A DNA stretch of 64,000 nt. Origin: Pararge aegeria (lineage: Eukaryota; Arthropoda; Insecta; Lepidoptera; Nymphalidae). Shown piece after piece: positions 50,322-60,480 of this stretch (positions are counted from its first letter, which is position 1; the number at the start of each line of letters is the position of its first letter). A program made the translations under genes and the position numbers. The notes beneath the pieces are model-generated. The model had not been told where the DNA came from and made no database searches. It was given only the letters and a program-made list of their open reading frames with translations. The DNA lies in NCBI RefSeq assembly GCF_905163445.1, contig NC_053202.1, forward strand, positions 1,426,001 to 1,490,000, read 5' to 3'.

Positions 50322-50582
50322 AATAATAAATAAATATACTACGACAATACACACATCGCCATCTAGGCCCAATTTAAGCGTAGCTTGTGTTATGGGTACT
50401 AAGATGACTGATCAATATCTTTTATAAATAATATACATAAATACTTAGAGTATACATACAAACACCCAGACACTGAAAGACATTCATGCTCATCACACAA
50501 ACATTTTCCAGTTGTGGGAATCGAACCCACGGCCTTAGACTCAGAAAGCTGGGTCGCTGCCCACTGCGCCAATCGGCCGTCA
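50322..50582 (-). mobile_element. SINE-A copy, full length
   Basis: Head at 50582 (GACGGCCGATTGGCGCAGTG) with intact B box GGTTCGATTCC, and tail at AATAAATAAATATAC. It follows directly on a LINE-F tail. Confidence 0.88.
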
Positions 50583-50701
50583 GATAAATTGATAAATTGT
50601 GCGGTGCACAATTACCGTTTCCAGGCCTTTCATTATTCGGTTTAACTAAGAGTGACTTCACATTATTCCGTCAATAGGACAATGAGCACTTGAGCAGTAT
50701 T

Positions 50702-50780
50702 CAGTGGCGTGCATTTCATATATGTACAAAAGCACTGCCTACCCTAAAATTAATATATAACTCGTATAAGAGGTGGACTT
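50702..50780 (+). mobile_element. hAT MITE left half
   Basis: CAGTGGCGTGCATTTCATAT then GTACAAAAGCACTGCCTACC, matching the left half of 52108-52246. The right terminus is lost. Confidence 0.65.
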
Positions 50781-50933
50781 TTGCCGTTTTATATAAACTT
50801 AAATCACGTGAATCCCTCCGTGAAAAATTTAAAGAAATAGGTATACTTACGGTAGGTAGCCTCACAATATATTTATAACAATATAGTATTTGTAAGACAA
50901 CATATTAGTCTTTATAAACAAAAAGTGGTTTGA

Positions 50934-51170
50934 AAAAAAAATACTACGACAATACCAAATCGGTGATCTAGCATCAAAGTAAGCGTAGCTTGTGTTATGG
51001 GGTTACTTAGATAACTGATGAATGTTTTTATGAATATAATACACATAAATACTTATAATATACAATAAACACTCAGACACTAAAAAAACATTCATATTCA
51101 TCACACAAACATTTTTCCGGTTGTGGGAATCGAACCCACGGCCTAAGATGGAGAAAGCAGGGTCGCTGTC
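50934..51170 (-). mobile_element. SINE-A copy, head truncated
   Basis: B box GGTTCGATTCC intact on the minus strand (51122-51140 region). The A-box part is cut at GCAGGGTCGCTGTCATATT. Confidence 0.82.
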
Positions 51171-51599
51171 ATATTATAGAAACTATCACATACATAACAT
51201 TTTTATATTTCATATCTGTTCTTAATATCAAAGATTTGTGTATTTAGCACTACAAGTATTATTGAAAAAATCTGTATATTAGCTATTAACATTATTGAAG
51301 AAAGTGTTAGACTACGAAACAATATGCTATAATTTTCGCGGTCAAAGCTGCACGGCACAGCTAGTAGAACAATAAGGTCGTTTACGTAGATTGCGGTCCC
51401 ACAATATTGTTATGCCTACTATACTATATTATAATACAAGATCCATCGAAACAAGCCTCGGTGATTCCGTGCCTTATCGCCTTTATTCAAATTAACCTTT
51501 CTCTCTTATTTTTATCCTTCGGAGCTTCAATGTTTACTTTATATCCGCTGTTTCGATTTTTTTATGGTTATAATTGATGGACCTAGCAAATAGCCTATT

Positions 51600-51866
51600 T
51601 GCAGGGATAGCAAGACAAGCAAGACCAAAATATATACCTATATATATCCCCCTGAAGATATATATTATATGCTGTGACAGGGGATATATATAGGTGGACA
51701 CGTTAATTATATCCCCTGTTACGGCATCTCATATATAACGTATCGTATTACCTCAATAGATCTAGCTAGGATTCATTTTTAGAAAATGTCATTTTATTTG
51801 TGTTTTCCGGTAATAACCGATTAGGTGCAGACGAAGTTGCACAGGTCAGCTCATTTTATTTATTTT
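51600..51866 (+). repeat. Palindromic AT/C repeats and Helitron-like 3' end
   Basis: CCTATATATATCCCCCTG (51637-51654) is nearly the inverse of CAGGGGATATATATAGG (51678-51694). ATATGCTGTGACAGGGGATA is nearly the inverse of TATCCCCTGTTACGGCATCT. From 51735 the sequence resembles 46802-47070 and ends GCAGACGAAGTTGCACAGGT. Confidence 0.45.
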
Positions 51867-51944
51867 TATATACAAGTTGTATCACGAATACTTGAAAGAC
51901 TAAGGAATACGGAACACACATGCATTACTTGCATATTATTTACA

Positions 51945-52350
51945 ATGCTCTGAGAGTTGATAAAGTTGTGGGAGAAGATAATTTTTTATTCTTTCCCCGG
52001 GGATATAATTGTCTCCGGCCCATCTCAGGCGTGAGTGTATATGGAAACCAGAGCCTGAACACGTCTTGCAAAGTCAGACGGGTAGGTGTTAAGATAATGC
52101 TAGAGTGCAGTGGCGTGCACTTCATACATGCACAAAAGCACTGCATACCCTAAAAATTTTGTATTACTCCTAAAAGGGATTTTTCCATTTTATGCCATTT
52201 TCCTTCTTTATGCATACCCTGGTCAAAAACCATGTGCACGCCACTGCTAGAGTGAATAGGCATTTTTTAGGCAAGCGCACTCCAACGTAGACCTCATCAT
52301 TGCCTTCTAACGGGCATGATTGTCGTCAAGCGCTGGCCTATCGTTAATAA
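51945..52350 (+). pseudogene. LINE-J 3' end interrupted by a hAT MITE
   Basis: GCTCTGAGAGTTGATAAAG, TTTCCCCGGGGATATAATTG and GCCTGAACACGTCTTGCAAA precede the coding end. Joining across the MITE, the frame ends ARVNRHFLGKRTPT, matching SRVNRRLLGKRA at 5425-5449. The 3' UTR (CATTGCCTTCTAACGGGCAT) ends in poly(A) at about 52350. Known insect LINEs end in this way; the clade is not certain. Confidence 0.65.
52108..52246 (+). mobile_element. hAT-type MITE with perfect ends
   Basis: 139 bp with 13-bp inverted termini CAGTGGCGTGCAC and GTGCACGCCACTG, and a perfect 8-bp target duplication CTAGAGTG (52100-52107, 52247-52254). The duplication and the CAGTG-type TIR indicate hAT. The insertion split the coding end of LINE-J. 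Confidence 0.9.
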
Positions 52351-52429
52351 AAAAAAAATGCATCCTTTTTAAATTACACCGGCAACCGCACTATTCAGAC
52401 TACAAAACAGCATAATAATTTTATTTCTC

Positions 52430-52600
52430 GAACGATGAAATGCTTTTTATTTTGTTTTTCTTGTTTGAAATGTGAATAAGCGAGGCCGAGATGGCCGCCG
52501 CCACATAATGTCGGTTTTTTTACAACTACCTCATTATGGGTATCAAAAGAAAGGGCTTGACTTCTAGAATATATGCACCATGATGAAGGTCGGGGCATAT
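52430..52600 (+). repeat. Repeat M 3' half
   Basis: GAGATGGCCGCCGCCACATA, AAAGAAAGGGCTTGACTTCT and GATGAAGGTCGGGGCAT. Confidence 0.6.
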
Positions 52601-52617
52601 TAAAATTAATTATTTAA

Positions 52618-52862
52618 CAACAGGTTAGTCCAACACTCACCTAGTGTTGATGAAAGTCCAAAACGTAATACTTATCCAACCTAGTTGGTTTCTACACGAT
52701 ATCGAACTGGTGTTTTTATCGCTAGGGGTAACTAGCCACGTTCGATGTTTCTGACCAGACCACACCACAGATCCGAAATTATATATTGATAAATTGGGAT
52801 CGAACTCGAGTCCTCCTATTTATAATGCCGAACCACTCACCACTGCACCTGGGAGGTCAACA
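52618..52862 (-). mobile_element. SINE-C copy, decayed
   Basis: The head near 52862 on the minus strand (GACCTCCCAGGTGCAGTGGT) has the B-box segment GAGTTCGATCCCAA. The body is much changed. Confidence 0.7.
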
Positions 52863-53104
52863 AAATCTAGTTTCCAGGGATGGTTATAAAATGTAGCCAA
52901 TTTCAAAACAAACCCCTAGAGTCGGGGCGCGGTTTAGGTTGTACAAATTCTCCATTAATATTTTGCACATCATCAACATTTTGGGAGCCTATTAAAATTC
53001 GTTGGTTTATCGCGTTAGCGATAATATTTGACTGAATAAAGGGCTATCCAGACTTATCAAAGGATCGTTTATACGCCCAAAAATCGAGTACTCTGAAATA
53101 TAAC

Positions 53105-53725
53105 TATATATATTAGGGTGGCGCAAAAAAAACGACTATTTTTTTTTTTGGAATCTCGGATGAAAAAATGTTAGTTTTTGATGTTTTAAGAGCCCTCTCC
53201 AAAGGACAGCTCAAAAAAAAATTTTTAAGAGGTCACTCCAAATTTTTTTAAATTTCGAAAATCGTCGAAAATCGAAAAATTGTGTTTTTTTTGTTATCCT
53301 TGATTTTTAGTTCATCTCGTGGTGTATTTTTATAGATTATTGTACTAAATAAAGGAAAAAAAATGGCCGGAATTTTAATTTTAATATTAAAAGGTCACTC
53401 GAAAAAATCTAAAGTCATTTACTAATAAATTAAAAAAAATTATGAGCGACCTTTCAAAATTAAAATTTTTAACTGAAACTTTCAGAAACTTATTTTTTTT
53501 TGGTCTATAAAATTATACCGTAACGAGAAAAAAAATTAAAAAAAAAAAAATTCGATTTTTTTTCGACGTTTTTCGAAATTTAAAAAAATTTGGAGTGACC
53601 TCTTAAAAATTTTTTTTTGAGCTGTCCTTTGGAGAGGGCTCTTAAAACATCAAAAACTAACATTTTTTCATCCGAGACTCAAAAAAAAAAAAAGTCGTTT
53701 TTTTTGCGCCACCCTAATATATATA
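53105..53725. mobile_element. 621-bp fold-back element
   Basis: The outer 180 bp or so of each side are near-identical inverted copies. The left starts TATTAGGGTGGCGCAAAAAA and the right ends GTTTTTTTTGCGCCACCCTA. Within the arms, AGCCCTCTCCAAAGGACAGC and AAGAGGTCACTCCAAATTTT are kept on both sides. The inner parts are also partly complementary (AAAGGTCACTCG versus GAGCGACCTTT), so nearly the whole unit can fold. The flanks are TA-rich, so a TA or longer duplication cannot be separated from the termini. No ORF. Superfamily not assigned. Confidence 0.82.
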
Positions 53726-53826
53726 CTCTGGAATAATCGGATACTCTGAAATGCGAGATCGTAGTTGTTTTTGTTAAAAAAAAAATCATCCTGGAAGGGT
53801 TGGAGTGGATAAATTTACGAACTGTG

Positions 53827-54005
53827 AATTCAAAATTCATTTATTTCAGTAGGCCCAGTTTATAAGCACTTTTGAAACGTCAAGTCTGTTTGTAGTACCT
53901 CTACCATCGGTTCGGAAGATAGATTCCACCGAGAAGAGCCGGCAAGAAACTCAGCTGATTATTCTTTTTCAGCATCATTTTACAGTTTACAATCCTTAAA
54001 ACTTT
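53827..54005 (-). mobile_element. LINE-G 3' end
   Basis: Plus-strand view: TTCATTTATTTCAGTAGGCC, CTACCATCGGTTCGGAAGAT and CGAGAAGAGCCGGCAAGAAA. Transcribed strand is minus. Confidence 0.72.
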
Positions 54006-54159
54006 CTATATTGTGATAAAATAGATAACATAGTCGTAAATACTTTATATTTCTGACTCAAATATCCGTTGTAGACGATAAGGTTAAGTTCTCGCAAAAG
54101 TTACAGAGTTAACTCCAATGCACAGTAAAGGTCTATTATTTATTTACTAAAAATTTGAA

Positions 54160-54431
54160 ATCATCAATAAATAAATAATAAATACTACGACAATACACAC
54201 ATCGCCATCTAGCCCCAAAGTAAGCGTAGCTGGTGTCATGGGTACTAAGATCACTGATGAATATTATTATGAATAATATACACAAATACTTAGAATATAC
54301 CTACATTTAAACATCCAGACACTGAAAAACATTCATGCTCATCACACAAACATTTTCCAGTAGTGGGAATCGAACCCACGGCCTTGGACTCAGAAAGCAG
54401 GGTCGCTGCAAACTGCGCCTATCAGCTGTCA
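54160..54431 (-). mobile_element. SINE-A copy, full length
   Basis: Head at 54431, with the A-box region altered (CAGTTTGCAGCGACCC). Intact B box GGTTCGATTCC and AAATAAATAATAAATAC tail side. Confidence 0.86.
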
Positions 54432-54620
54432 TGATAGTCTATAACAGGCCACTGCTGGACTAAAGGCCTCTTCCAAGGGGTGTCCATAATCACCACTCAG
54501 GGCAGGCGGCTTGGTGATCGCAGTAGATGGTAGTAGTAGCACGGATAACGCTCATCGTACGACATCCGCAAAAAGAGGAGAGGGGGGAAACCTATTTCCT
54601 ATCTTCAGTCTGATAATGAA
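54432..54620 (+). repeat. LINE-J-type 3' flank
   Basis: AACAGGCCACTGCTGGACTA, AAGGCCTCTTCCAAGGGGTG and TCCATAATCACCACTCAGGG. This is the undisturbed counterpart of the hairpin site at 5230-5283. Confidence 0.6.
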
Positions 54621-54699
54621 AGATCCTTGACAGTAACAATATGTTACGATTATCCACCGGTCATGTCTACAAACGACATTATTCACCGTTCCAAGTAAG

Positions 54700-54980
54700 G
54701 TTTAAAGACCTTTATTCTCAAAAGAAACAGTTTCACTTAATGTGAAATTAAAAATTAACATAAAGAAGTGGTAATATATTATCTAGTTTAGTGTTATACG
54801 AAAACAATCCAAACACAAAAACACAAAAGGTGGCGCGTTTATAAAAAATTTAAACAATGCTTTTTTTAACTTGTTTTTTAATGATTTAAAAGATTTCTCG
54901 CAAAAAATCTCTTTGGGTAGACTATTGTATAGTAGTGCTCTCTCAACCTGCATAGTACCTGCCTCCCCTGTGTAGTAAAA
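54700..54980 (-). pseudogene. LINE reverse transcriptase C-terminus
   Basis: The minus-strand frame from about 54980 reads FYYTGEAGTMQVERALLYNS, then LPKEIFCEKSFKSLKNKLKK and ALFKFFINAPPF, and stops at 54783-54785. The xLYNSLPxEI...SFKSLKxxLKxxL pattern is the common end of Jockey/CR1/RTE-type reverse transcriptases. The 3' UTR contains GAATAAAGGTCTTT near 54710. It is a different LINE from F and G. Upstream homology is lost through a frameshift near 54980. Confidence 0.62.
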
Positions 54981-55885
54981 ATTATATATCTAAATCTGGT
55001 GAGACTTAAAGTTAAGCACCTCCTTTTACGTCGCCAAAAATAACAATAGTAATGAACGGTTAATGAATCGTCTAATTCCGCCCTAAGTATACATAAAAGG
55101 GTCCAGTAACATAAATATAATTTCTATGTAATTTGCCCAGCTAAGTCTTGCAGGAAAGTAATTTTTCCCCGCCATCAAAACAGCGTGTTAGAACGCTTTA
55201 GTAATATGGTTCGTTCTAGAGACGACAACGCAAAGCTATGCGTTGTGGTTCTCTGGGCTACAAATGGTAAGTGTGTCTCTAGCACTGGCAAGGCTTTAAA
55301 TGACAAGGTACTTTAGAGATAGTTGGTTTCATCTCACACAAAATTTTACATTCATTGTTTAATGATGTAAAATGTTTATTTATTTATTTATCCGTAAGAC
55401 ACACCAGCCATTAATTGTAATTACATTCATAAAAAAATTAAATTATGTGCTAGAATTACAAATTCTGTCTAGGCCATTATAAACGTTGATGTTATAAAAG
55501 AGCAATCGCTGAGTTTCCTTTTTAGAAAATTACAAATTTACTACCTTAAGCTACGGTAGCTTATAAATAAAACAACTATTCGCAGCGCATGCCAGAAACA
55601 CGTCATACAAAGTGCCGCCCGTATCAATCAACCTGAGAAGTAGGTGTTAAGCCATACATGCCCGTAATTACAGCAGCAACCGAGCCTTTGAGACACACCC
55701 AGCTATGACGCTTATAACAACTAAAATAAAAAAAATAAAAAAGCCATTTATTTTACTACCATAATTATCATTTTTTTTTTGTTAAGATTAATATTAATGT
55801 TAGTATTACATATTGTCATCATATTACATTTTTTATTAATTTATTTATTCCTTCATTTTAATTCACAGCTTATTTCTAAACATTC
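54981..55885. other. Mostly unassigned; small hairpin and LINE-K trace
   Basis: 55225-55246 is an 8-bp perfect stem ACAACGCA-AAGCTA-TGCGTTGT inside an imperfect longer stem (AGAGAC ... GTTCTCT). 55600-55715 is a decayed LINE-K piece (GTGTTAAGCCATACATGCCC, ACAGCAGCAACCGAGCC). No gene. Confidence 0.45.
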
Positions 55886-56100
55886 GACTTGTGGGTTCGA
55901 TTCCCACAACTGGAAAATGTTTGTGTGATGAACATTAATGTTTTTCAGTGTCTGGGTGTTTATATGTATTTTCTATGTATTTATGTATATATAATTCATA
56001 AAAATATTCAACAGTCATCTTAGTACCCATAACACAAGCTACGCTTACTTTGGGGCTAGGTGGCGATGTGTGTATTGTCGTAGTATATTTATTATTATTT
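55886..56100 (+). mobile_element. SINE-A copy, 5'-truncated
   Basis: Starts in the B box region (TGTGGGTTCGATTCCCACAA). The rest of the body is well kept, with a TTATTATTTA tail and a 20-A run. Confidence 0.85.
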
Positions 56101-56842
56101 AAAAAAAAAAAAAAAAAACATTAAACACAAATACAATCCTTAAAAGAATGCACTAACTTATAGCATCTACACTAAAAAAATTAAATTACTCAGAAATAAT
56201 ATGTATATAGTTGTAGTTAGGTATCTGTTATTTAAGTTTTTCCGTTAGGTACGGTTACGGTAGAAGTCTCCTCTTTAGCCATGACGCTTAGTGGCAGAAA
56301 AAGCATGGCGCAGTACTCTCCGGACGAGTTCTGTCACAAAAAGCTCTACAACAACTAATAGGCTCTAGAACGTATCACATTACTGCTCAATGGTTAAGGC
56401 CGAGGGGACATTAGAGTCGGGTTTATGGTATCGCCATAACTTTTTGTAGGGCCCTTAATGAAAAGCTGTTGGGGACAATGAGTGCTTTTCGGGTTAACGA
56501 CGGATTGTTTGCTTTCATTTTCATATTGCCATTTCGCGCTGAAAACTGACACTTATGTCATCTTTGGAGACGGCGATTGGACAGTTGAAGACGCAAAATT
56601 ATGATAGAAACATGAGTGAAGCTAGTTTCCTCTCAGGCACCCACGTCCGTCAATCTGTAACCGATACTAAAAAAGGAAAAATACTCATTGGAAATTTAAA
56701 TTTCCCATTAAACTGAATAAGAGGAAGATTCCTCTCAGTCGGTTCACTCTTTTAGAGCTGTAGTGTTTGTTAAAGAAGTTGATGGCATACATGACTGTGT
56801 GTCGCCACTCTCATCTGCCTTCCTTGTGATTGAAAGAGAATA
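56101..56842. other. Mostly unassigned; LINE-K fragment
   Basis: 56260-56350 matches LINE-K (GACGCTTAGTGGCAGAAAAA, CCGGACGAGTTCTGTCACAA). The remainder has no recognised feature. Confidence 0.45.
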
Positions 56843-57265
56843 TTGGATAGAAGCAGGCGTTTTTGCGGAAATCCATGATATATTATGAAATTTAAGCTTA
56901 ATTTGCTATAGTCCGCGAAAAGCAGGAGAATCTGTACAGTGTAATTTATAATTCCTACAATCCTTATACTCCACACCAAACAGATCTTCGGCAATGTACC
57001 CTCTACGCTCGTTTCGCTCCGACACGGTGCATCCTCAGGAGATGTTGATTTTCATCATCATCATCATCATATGAACCGATAGACGTCCACTCCTGGACAT
57101 AGGTCTTTTGTAGGGAGTGCCAAATTCCACGGTTTCGTGCCGCTTGAATCCAGCAGCTGGGACGCGCCTTATGTCGTCCTTCAATGTTGACTTTACAATG
57201 AATAATTGTTAAGATTCTCCTGCTTTTCGCGGACTATAGCAAGTTGAGCTTAATTTTCATAATTG
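56843..57265 (-). mobile_element. Fold-D element with RTE insertion
   Basis: Left part 56843-57048: outer segment, arm (AAGCTTAATTTGCTATAGTC) and body. It is interrupted at 57049-57183 and resumes at 57184 (ATGTTGACTTTACAATG). The right arm (TTTTCGCGGACTATAGCAAG) ends near 57262. Both arms share the variant TATAGTCCGCG. Confidence 0.78.
57049..57183 (-). mobile_element. RTE-type 3' end inserted in Fold-D
   Basis: On the minus strand it ends in (TGA)n (plus-strand TTCATCATCATCATC at 57050-57070). It contains the CCGATAGACGTCCACT and GGACATAGGTCTTTTGTAGG segments found at 38363-38405. The 7-bp duplication ATGTTGA lies at 57042-57048 and 57184-57190. 135 bp, heavily 5'-truncated. Confidence 0.82.
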
Positions 57266-57278
57266 CAATAGAAGATAG

Positions 57279-57412
57279 ACATCATCATCACATCAATCCA
57301 TTACCGGCCCACTACAGGGCACGGGTTTCCTCCCACAATGAGAAGGGGTTAAGGCCGTAGTCCACCACTATGGCCCATTGGTGGACTTCTTACGCCTTTG
57401 AAAACATTATGG
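57279..57412 (-). mobile_element. SINE-B 3' part
   Basis: (TGA)n tail at 57279-57290 on the minus strand, and the TTACCGGCCCACTACAGGGC segment. It ends near AACATTATGG. Confidence 0.78.
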
Positions 57413-57452
57413 TTTATGTGTAATATACACATAAAGCATAATGTTCTCAAGT

Positions 57453-57568
57453 ATTTATGTATATTTTCATAAAAATATTCATCAGTCATCTTATCCATAA
57501 CACAGGCTACGTTTACGTTGGGGCTAGATGGTGATGTGTGTATTGTCGTTGTATATTTATTTATTTCT
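57453..57568 (+). mobile_element. SINE-A 3' part
   Basis: AGTATTTATGTATATTTTCA, ATAACACAGGCTACGTTTAC and GTGTATTGTCGTTGTATATT, then TTATTTATTTC. Confidence 0.75.
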
Positions 57569-57574
57569 TCTCCT

Positions 57575-57870
57575 TCTTCTTCTACTTGCGTCTCAGGTTT
57601 GCCTGGTCCCTGGTGTCTCCTCGACCGGCTACGATCTATTGCGACGCCGCTGTCTAGATCTCCCAACAAGCATTGGTCGCCTTCAGGAAAAGCAGCACTT
57701 TCCTTGCTGGAAGAAATTTAGCATCCTCTGGTTGCAATATGTGCTTCCCCAAAAGAGTGCTGCGTTTATGCATCAGCGCGGGGCTGGAACAGGTCAAATG
57801 CAGCGGCGTCTCCGCAGCCTCCTTACAGAGTCTACATAGATCTGTGTCCTGCAGAACATGTGCCTTTTAA
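57575..57870 (-). pseudogene. LINE C-terminus with CCHC-like zinc motif
   Basis: The minus strand reads VLQDTDLCRLCKEAAETPLH, then LTCSSPALMHKRSTLL and, after GKHILQPEDAKFLPARKV, LLFLKATNACWEI to the stop at 57654-57656. The CxxC-x3-E-x2-ET-PxHLxC pattern is the C-terminal zinc-binding tail of R1/LOA/Jockey-type LINE ORF2 proteins. The 3' UTR keeps TCGCAATAGATCG, also common in these clades, and ends in a (GAAG)n tail near 57575. The reverse transcriptase itself is missing. Confidence 0.72.
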
Positions 57871-57902
57871 GCCCACCTTTATTTATTTACTTAACACTAC
57901 GC

Positions 57903-57980
57903 ATGCAGGTTTCCTCGCGATGTTTTGACTTTGATGATTGTTTCACCGTTGGAGCAAGCGATATTTCACATACGGCAAAT
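57903..57980 (-). mobile_element. SINE-B internal fragment
   Basis: CATGCAGGTTTCCTCGCGATGTTTTG is followed by TTTCACCGTTGGAGCAAGCG, with an extra ACTTTGATGATTG between. Decayed. Confidence 0.55.
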
Positions 57981-58858
57981 GCCTGTTATGGTACGCGAAT
58001 TGCGAAATTGCGTTTGCGTCCAGCCATATTGGCCGGACCGCGAGGGAGGCCCGTGCCGCTGCAGAGATCGCCGCCACTTAAAATAACCCAAAATTGGCCA
58101 ACTTCTGGAACGCTACCTCTTCGTCCCGTTGGCGGTTGCTGGGGTGGGGGAAAAAAGGGTTTCATCCAAAAACTTGGGCGCCGTTTATGAGAAAGGGGCC
58201 GTGATCTCCGCTGGGTATTATAGGTTGTCCGTGAGTAACCAGGGAGGGTGTTTTTAACGAAGCCTAAGCCACCTGTGTTATTTTTGAAATTGAAATTATT
58301 ATATTAATAGTAGCTTTAAATTCATAATTTAATGTATGTTAATTAATTTTTGAAAGATTATTACATAGTTGCAATCCCTGAAATTGCAAAGTTTTTGCTC
58401 GAATTTTTGCTATTGTCTTAGCTAGTTGTAATGTATGATTTCTGTTAATTTTATGATCAAACTACTGATGAAGACGGCATGTGGAACCGAAAAGGGCGAT
58501 TCGAGTCAAATCAAGTCCTCGGGGAATGTGCCCTAATTTAGAATAAGGTAATGTCTGGATCAAACCTCGATCCGAGGCCGTGATGTCTCCTCTGGGAGGT
58601 AGATTTGCGGTTTTCGCATAGAATAAAATGTAGATGCGACAACTTTGGGGCTTTTTGGGCTTATTGGGGTAATTTGGGTCTGTAGCTTCGTTTTAAATTA
58701 AGAGTTAGTGGTGTGTTAAGAAGCTTTGTTGTTATTCAGTCGCCAAACCATTTTTATTTTAACCTTTCCTTTGAAAAAGTTAACAATCCGGATATTTTGT
58801 CTCGGGCAACTCTGACATTTATAAACGATAATTCCGAAATGGTTAGCGTATTTGAGTA
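57981..58858. other. No recognised feature
   Basis: A GC-richer stretch (58000-58200) holds a 110-codon plus frame with no motif. 58458-58500 has CTACTGATGAAGACGGCATG and CCGAAAAGGGCG, discussed under rejected items. Unassigned. Confidence 0.35.
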
Positions 58859-58859
58859 G

Positions 58860-59022
58860 CAATTTAGGAATTTATAATTTCTGAATTTTCTCTGGTCTAG
58901 TCTGATGGGAGGCTTCGTTGGTGGCTAGTAACTACCGTACCGACAAAGACGTGCCGCTAAGCGATTAAGTGTTCCGGTGCGGTGTCACGTAGAAACCGAT
59001 TATGCCTACCATACTCCCTAAG
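58860..59022 (+). mobile_element. SINE-C body
   Basis: AATTTATAATTTCTGAATTT, GGCTTCGTTGGTGGCTAGTA and GTGCCGCTAAGCGATTAAGT. Head and 3' end missing. Confidence 0.75.
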
Positions 59023-59037
59023 CTTAAAAAAAAAAAC

Positions 59038-59230
59038 AAAATTCATTTATTTCAAATAGGCCTAATTTATAAGCGCTTTTGGAACGCCAAGTGTTTATGT
59101 TTTTAACACCGGTTCGGAAAGCAGATTCTACCGAGAAGAGCCGATAAGAAACTCAGTAATTGCTCTTTTCCAACATCAACATTTACAATCAATTTTCTAC
59201 CTTGCGGGAGATGAGAGCGAAGCTGGCCGT
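59038..59230 (-). mobile_element. LINE-G 3' end
   Basis: Plus-strand view: TTCATTTATTTCAAATAGGC, ACACCGGTTCGGAAAGCAG and GAGAGCGAAGCTGGCC. The segment interrupts a SINE-C: its 3' end appears at about 59240-59285. Confidence 0.7.
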
Positions 59231-59419
59231 TTCCAATCTACCTTGTCTTAGAGATTGCAGTAAAGGACTAACTTCTAGTAAAATAAAAAAAAATTAAAGT
59301 GCTACTATAGTTGGTATAATGTAGTATATTTTATAGGTTAAGTGATATGGCATGTTGTGGGGCGGAATTTGGCTGTACAATATAATAATAATAACCCAAG
59401 TTCGGAATAAATACAATAT

Positions 59420-59607
59420 GATGTGGGTTCAATTCCCACTACTGGAAAATGATGAGCATGAATGTTTTTCAGTGTCTGGGTGTATATTCTAAGTATTTAT
59501 GTATATAATTCATAAAAATATTCATCAGGTATTACTTAGTACCCATAACACAAGCTACGCTTACTTTGGGGCTAGATGGCGATGTGTCGTGGTATATTTA
59601 TTTATAA
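59420..59607 (+). mobile_element. SINE-A copy, 5'-truncated
   Basis: Starts GATGTGGGTTCAATTCCCAC, a changed B box. Body with GGGGCTAGATGGCGATGTG and a short TTATTTATAA tail. Confidence 0.8.
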
Positions 59608-59658
59608 TTGTATAATACCGTAATTACTTCACGGAGTATGTTTTTTATTAAAAAAAAA

Positions 59659-59885
59659 AAGCGGGGTAACGTTGAGGCTGAGTTCGAGCCCCGGCACGCA
59701 CCACTAACTTTTCGGAGTTATGTGCATTTTTAGTTAAAAACGGTGGAGGAAAAAAACATCGTGAGGAAACCTGCATGCCTGAGTGTTCTCCATAGTGTTC
59801 TCAAAGGTGTGAAGTCCACCAATCCGCATTTGGCCAGCGTGGTGGACTACAGCCCTGTAGTGAGTTGGTAATAGATGATGATGAA
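59659..59885 (+). mobile_element. SINE-B copy, A-box part missing
   Basis: B-box segment GAGTTCGAGCCCCGGC intact. Body with GAGGAAACCTGCATGCCTGA and tail GATGATGATGA. About 50 bp of the 3' region are missing. Confidence 0.8.
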
Positions 59886-59892
59886 TTAGAAA

Positions 59893-60030
59893 ATAAAGAC
59901 AGTATAATTGAATACCTTCAAATCAAGAGTGAATAGGCATCTTCTAGGCAAGCGCGCTCCACCTTAGGCTGCATCATCGCTTACCATCAGGTGTGATTGC
60001 AGTAAGCGCTCGTCTATAAAAAAAAAAAAT
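59893..60030 (+). repeat. LINE-J 3' end
   Basis: AATACCTTCAAATCAAGAGT, then GAATAGGCATCTTCTAGGC (STFKSRVNRHLLGKRAPP in the family frame), TTACCATCAGGTGTGATTGC and a poly(A) run. Confidence 0.68.
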
Positions 60031-60189
60031 TACTTAACCCCATTTCCCGCGGGTGTCGTACGAGGAGACTAAGGAATTATAAGGGAGAGCTGGCAGCAGC
60101 GCTCTCTGTGCTACTACTACCATACATTGCGAAGACAAACACATCTGGCAAACCTTACACTTGGGAGAGGAATTTCAGTCCCTCAGTCG

Positions 60190-60480
60190 ACTGGTACTTT
60201 TTTTTGTTTAATTACTAACTGATGGAGCAGAAATCCCACCTGATGGTGAGTGGTAAATCATCGCCTATAAACACAGCAACACTTCCCAGGATATTATATT
60301 TGCCCCCCTATTTTCTGAGGTGTAGGTGTTAAGCCACATTAGCCTGTAGTTACACCAGCAACCACGCACTTCAGACCGGAACACAGCATTGAGACAATGC
60401 TGCTTAGCGGCAAGAAATAAGCATGGCGGTACTTCCCCGGACGAGCTCTGTCACAAAATACTGAATTACTGGCTGGTGAC
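60190..60480 (-). repeat. LINE-K 3' region, best copy
   Basis: Plus-strand view: TAAGCCACATTAGCCTGTAG, CACGCACTTCAGACCGGAAC, CTGCTTAGCGGCAAGAAATA and GACGAGCTCTGTCACAAAA. No coding segment kept; the strand is inferred from the 11690-11800 copy. Confidence 0.5.

Noticed and set aside
57858..58190. 110-codon frame in a GC-richer stretch
   Set aside because: No domain, no codon bias visible by eye, and its start overlaps a SINE-B fragment.
58450..58510. CTGATGA ... GAAAA as a hammerhead ribozyme
   Set aside because: The segment between CTGATGA and GAAA does not form a convincing stem II, and stems I and III are not visible.
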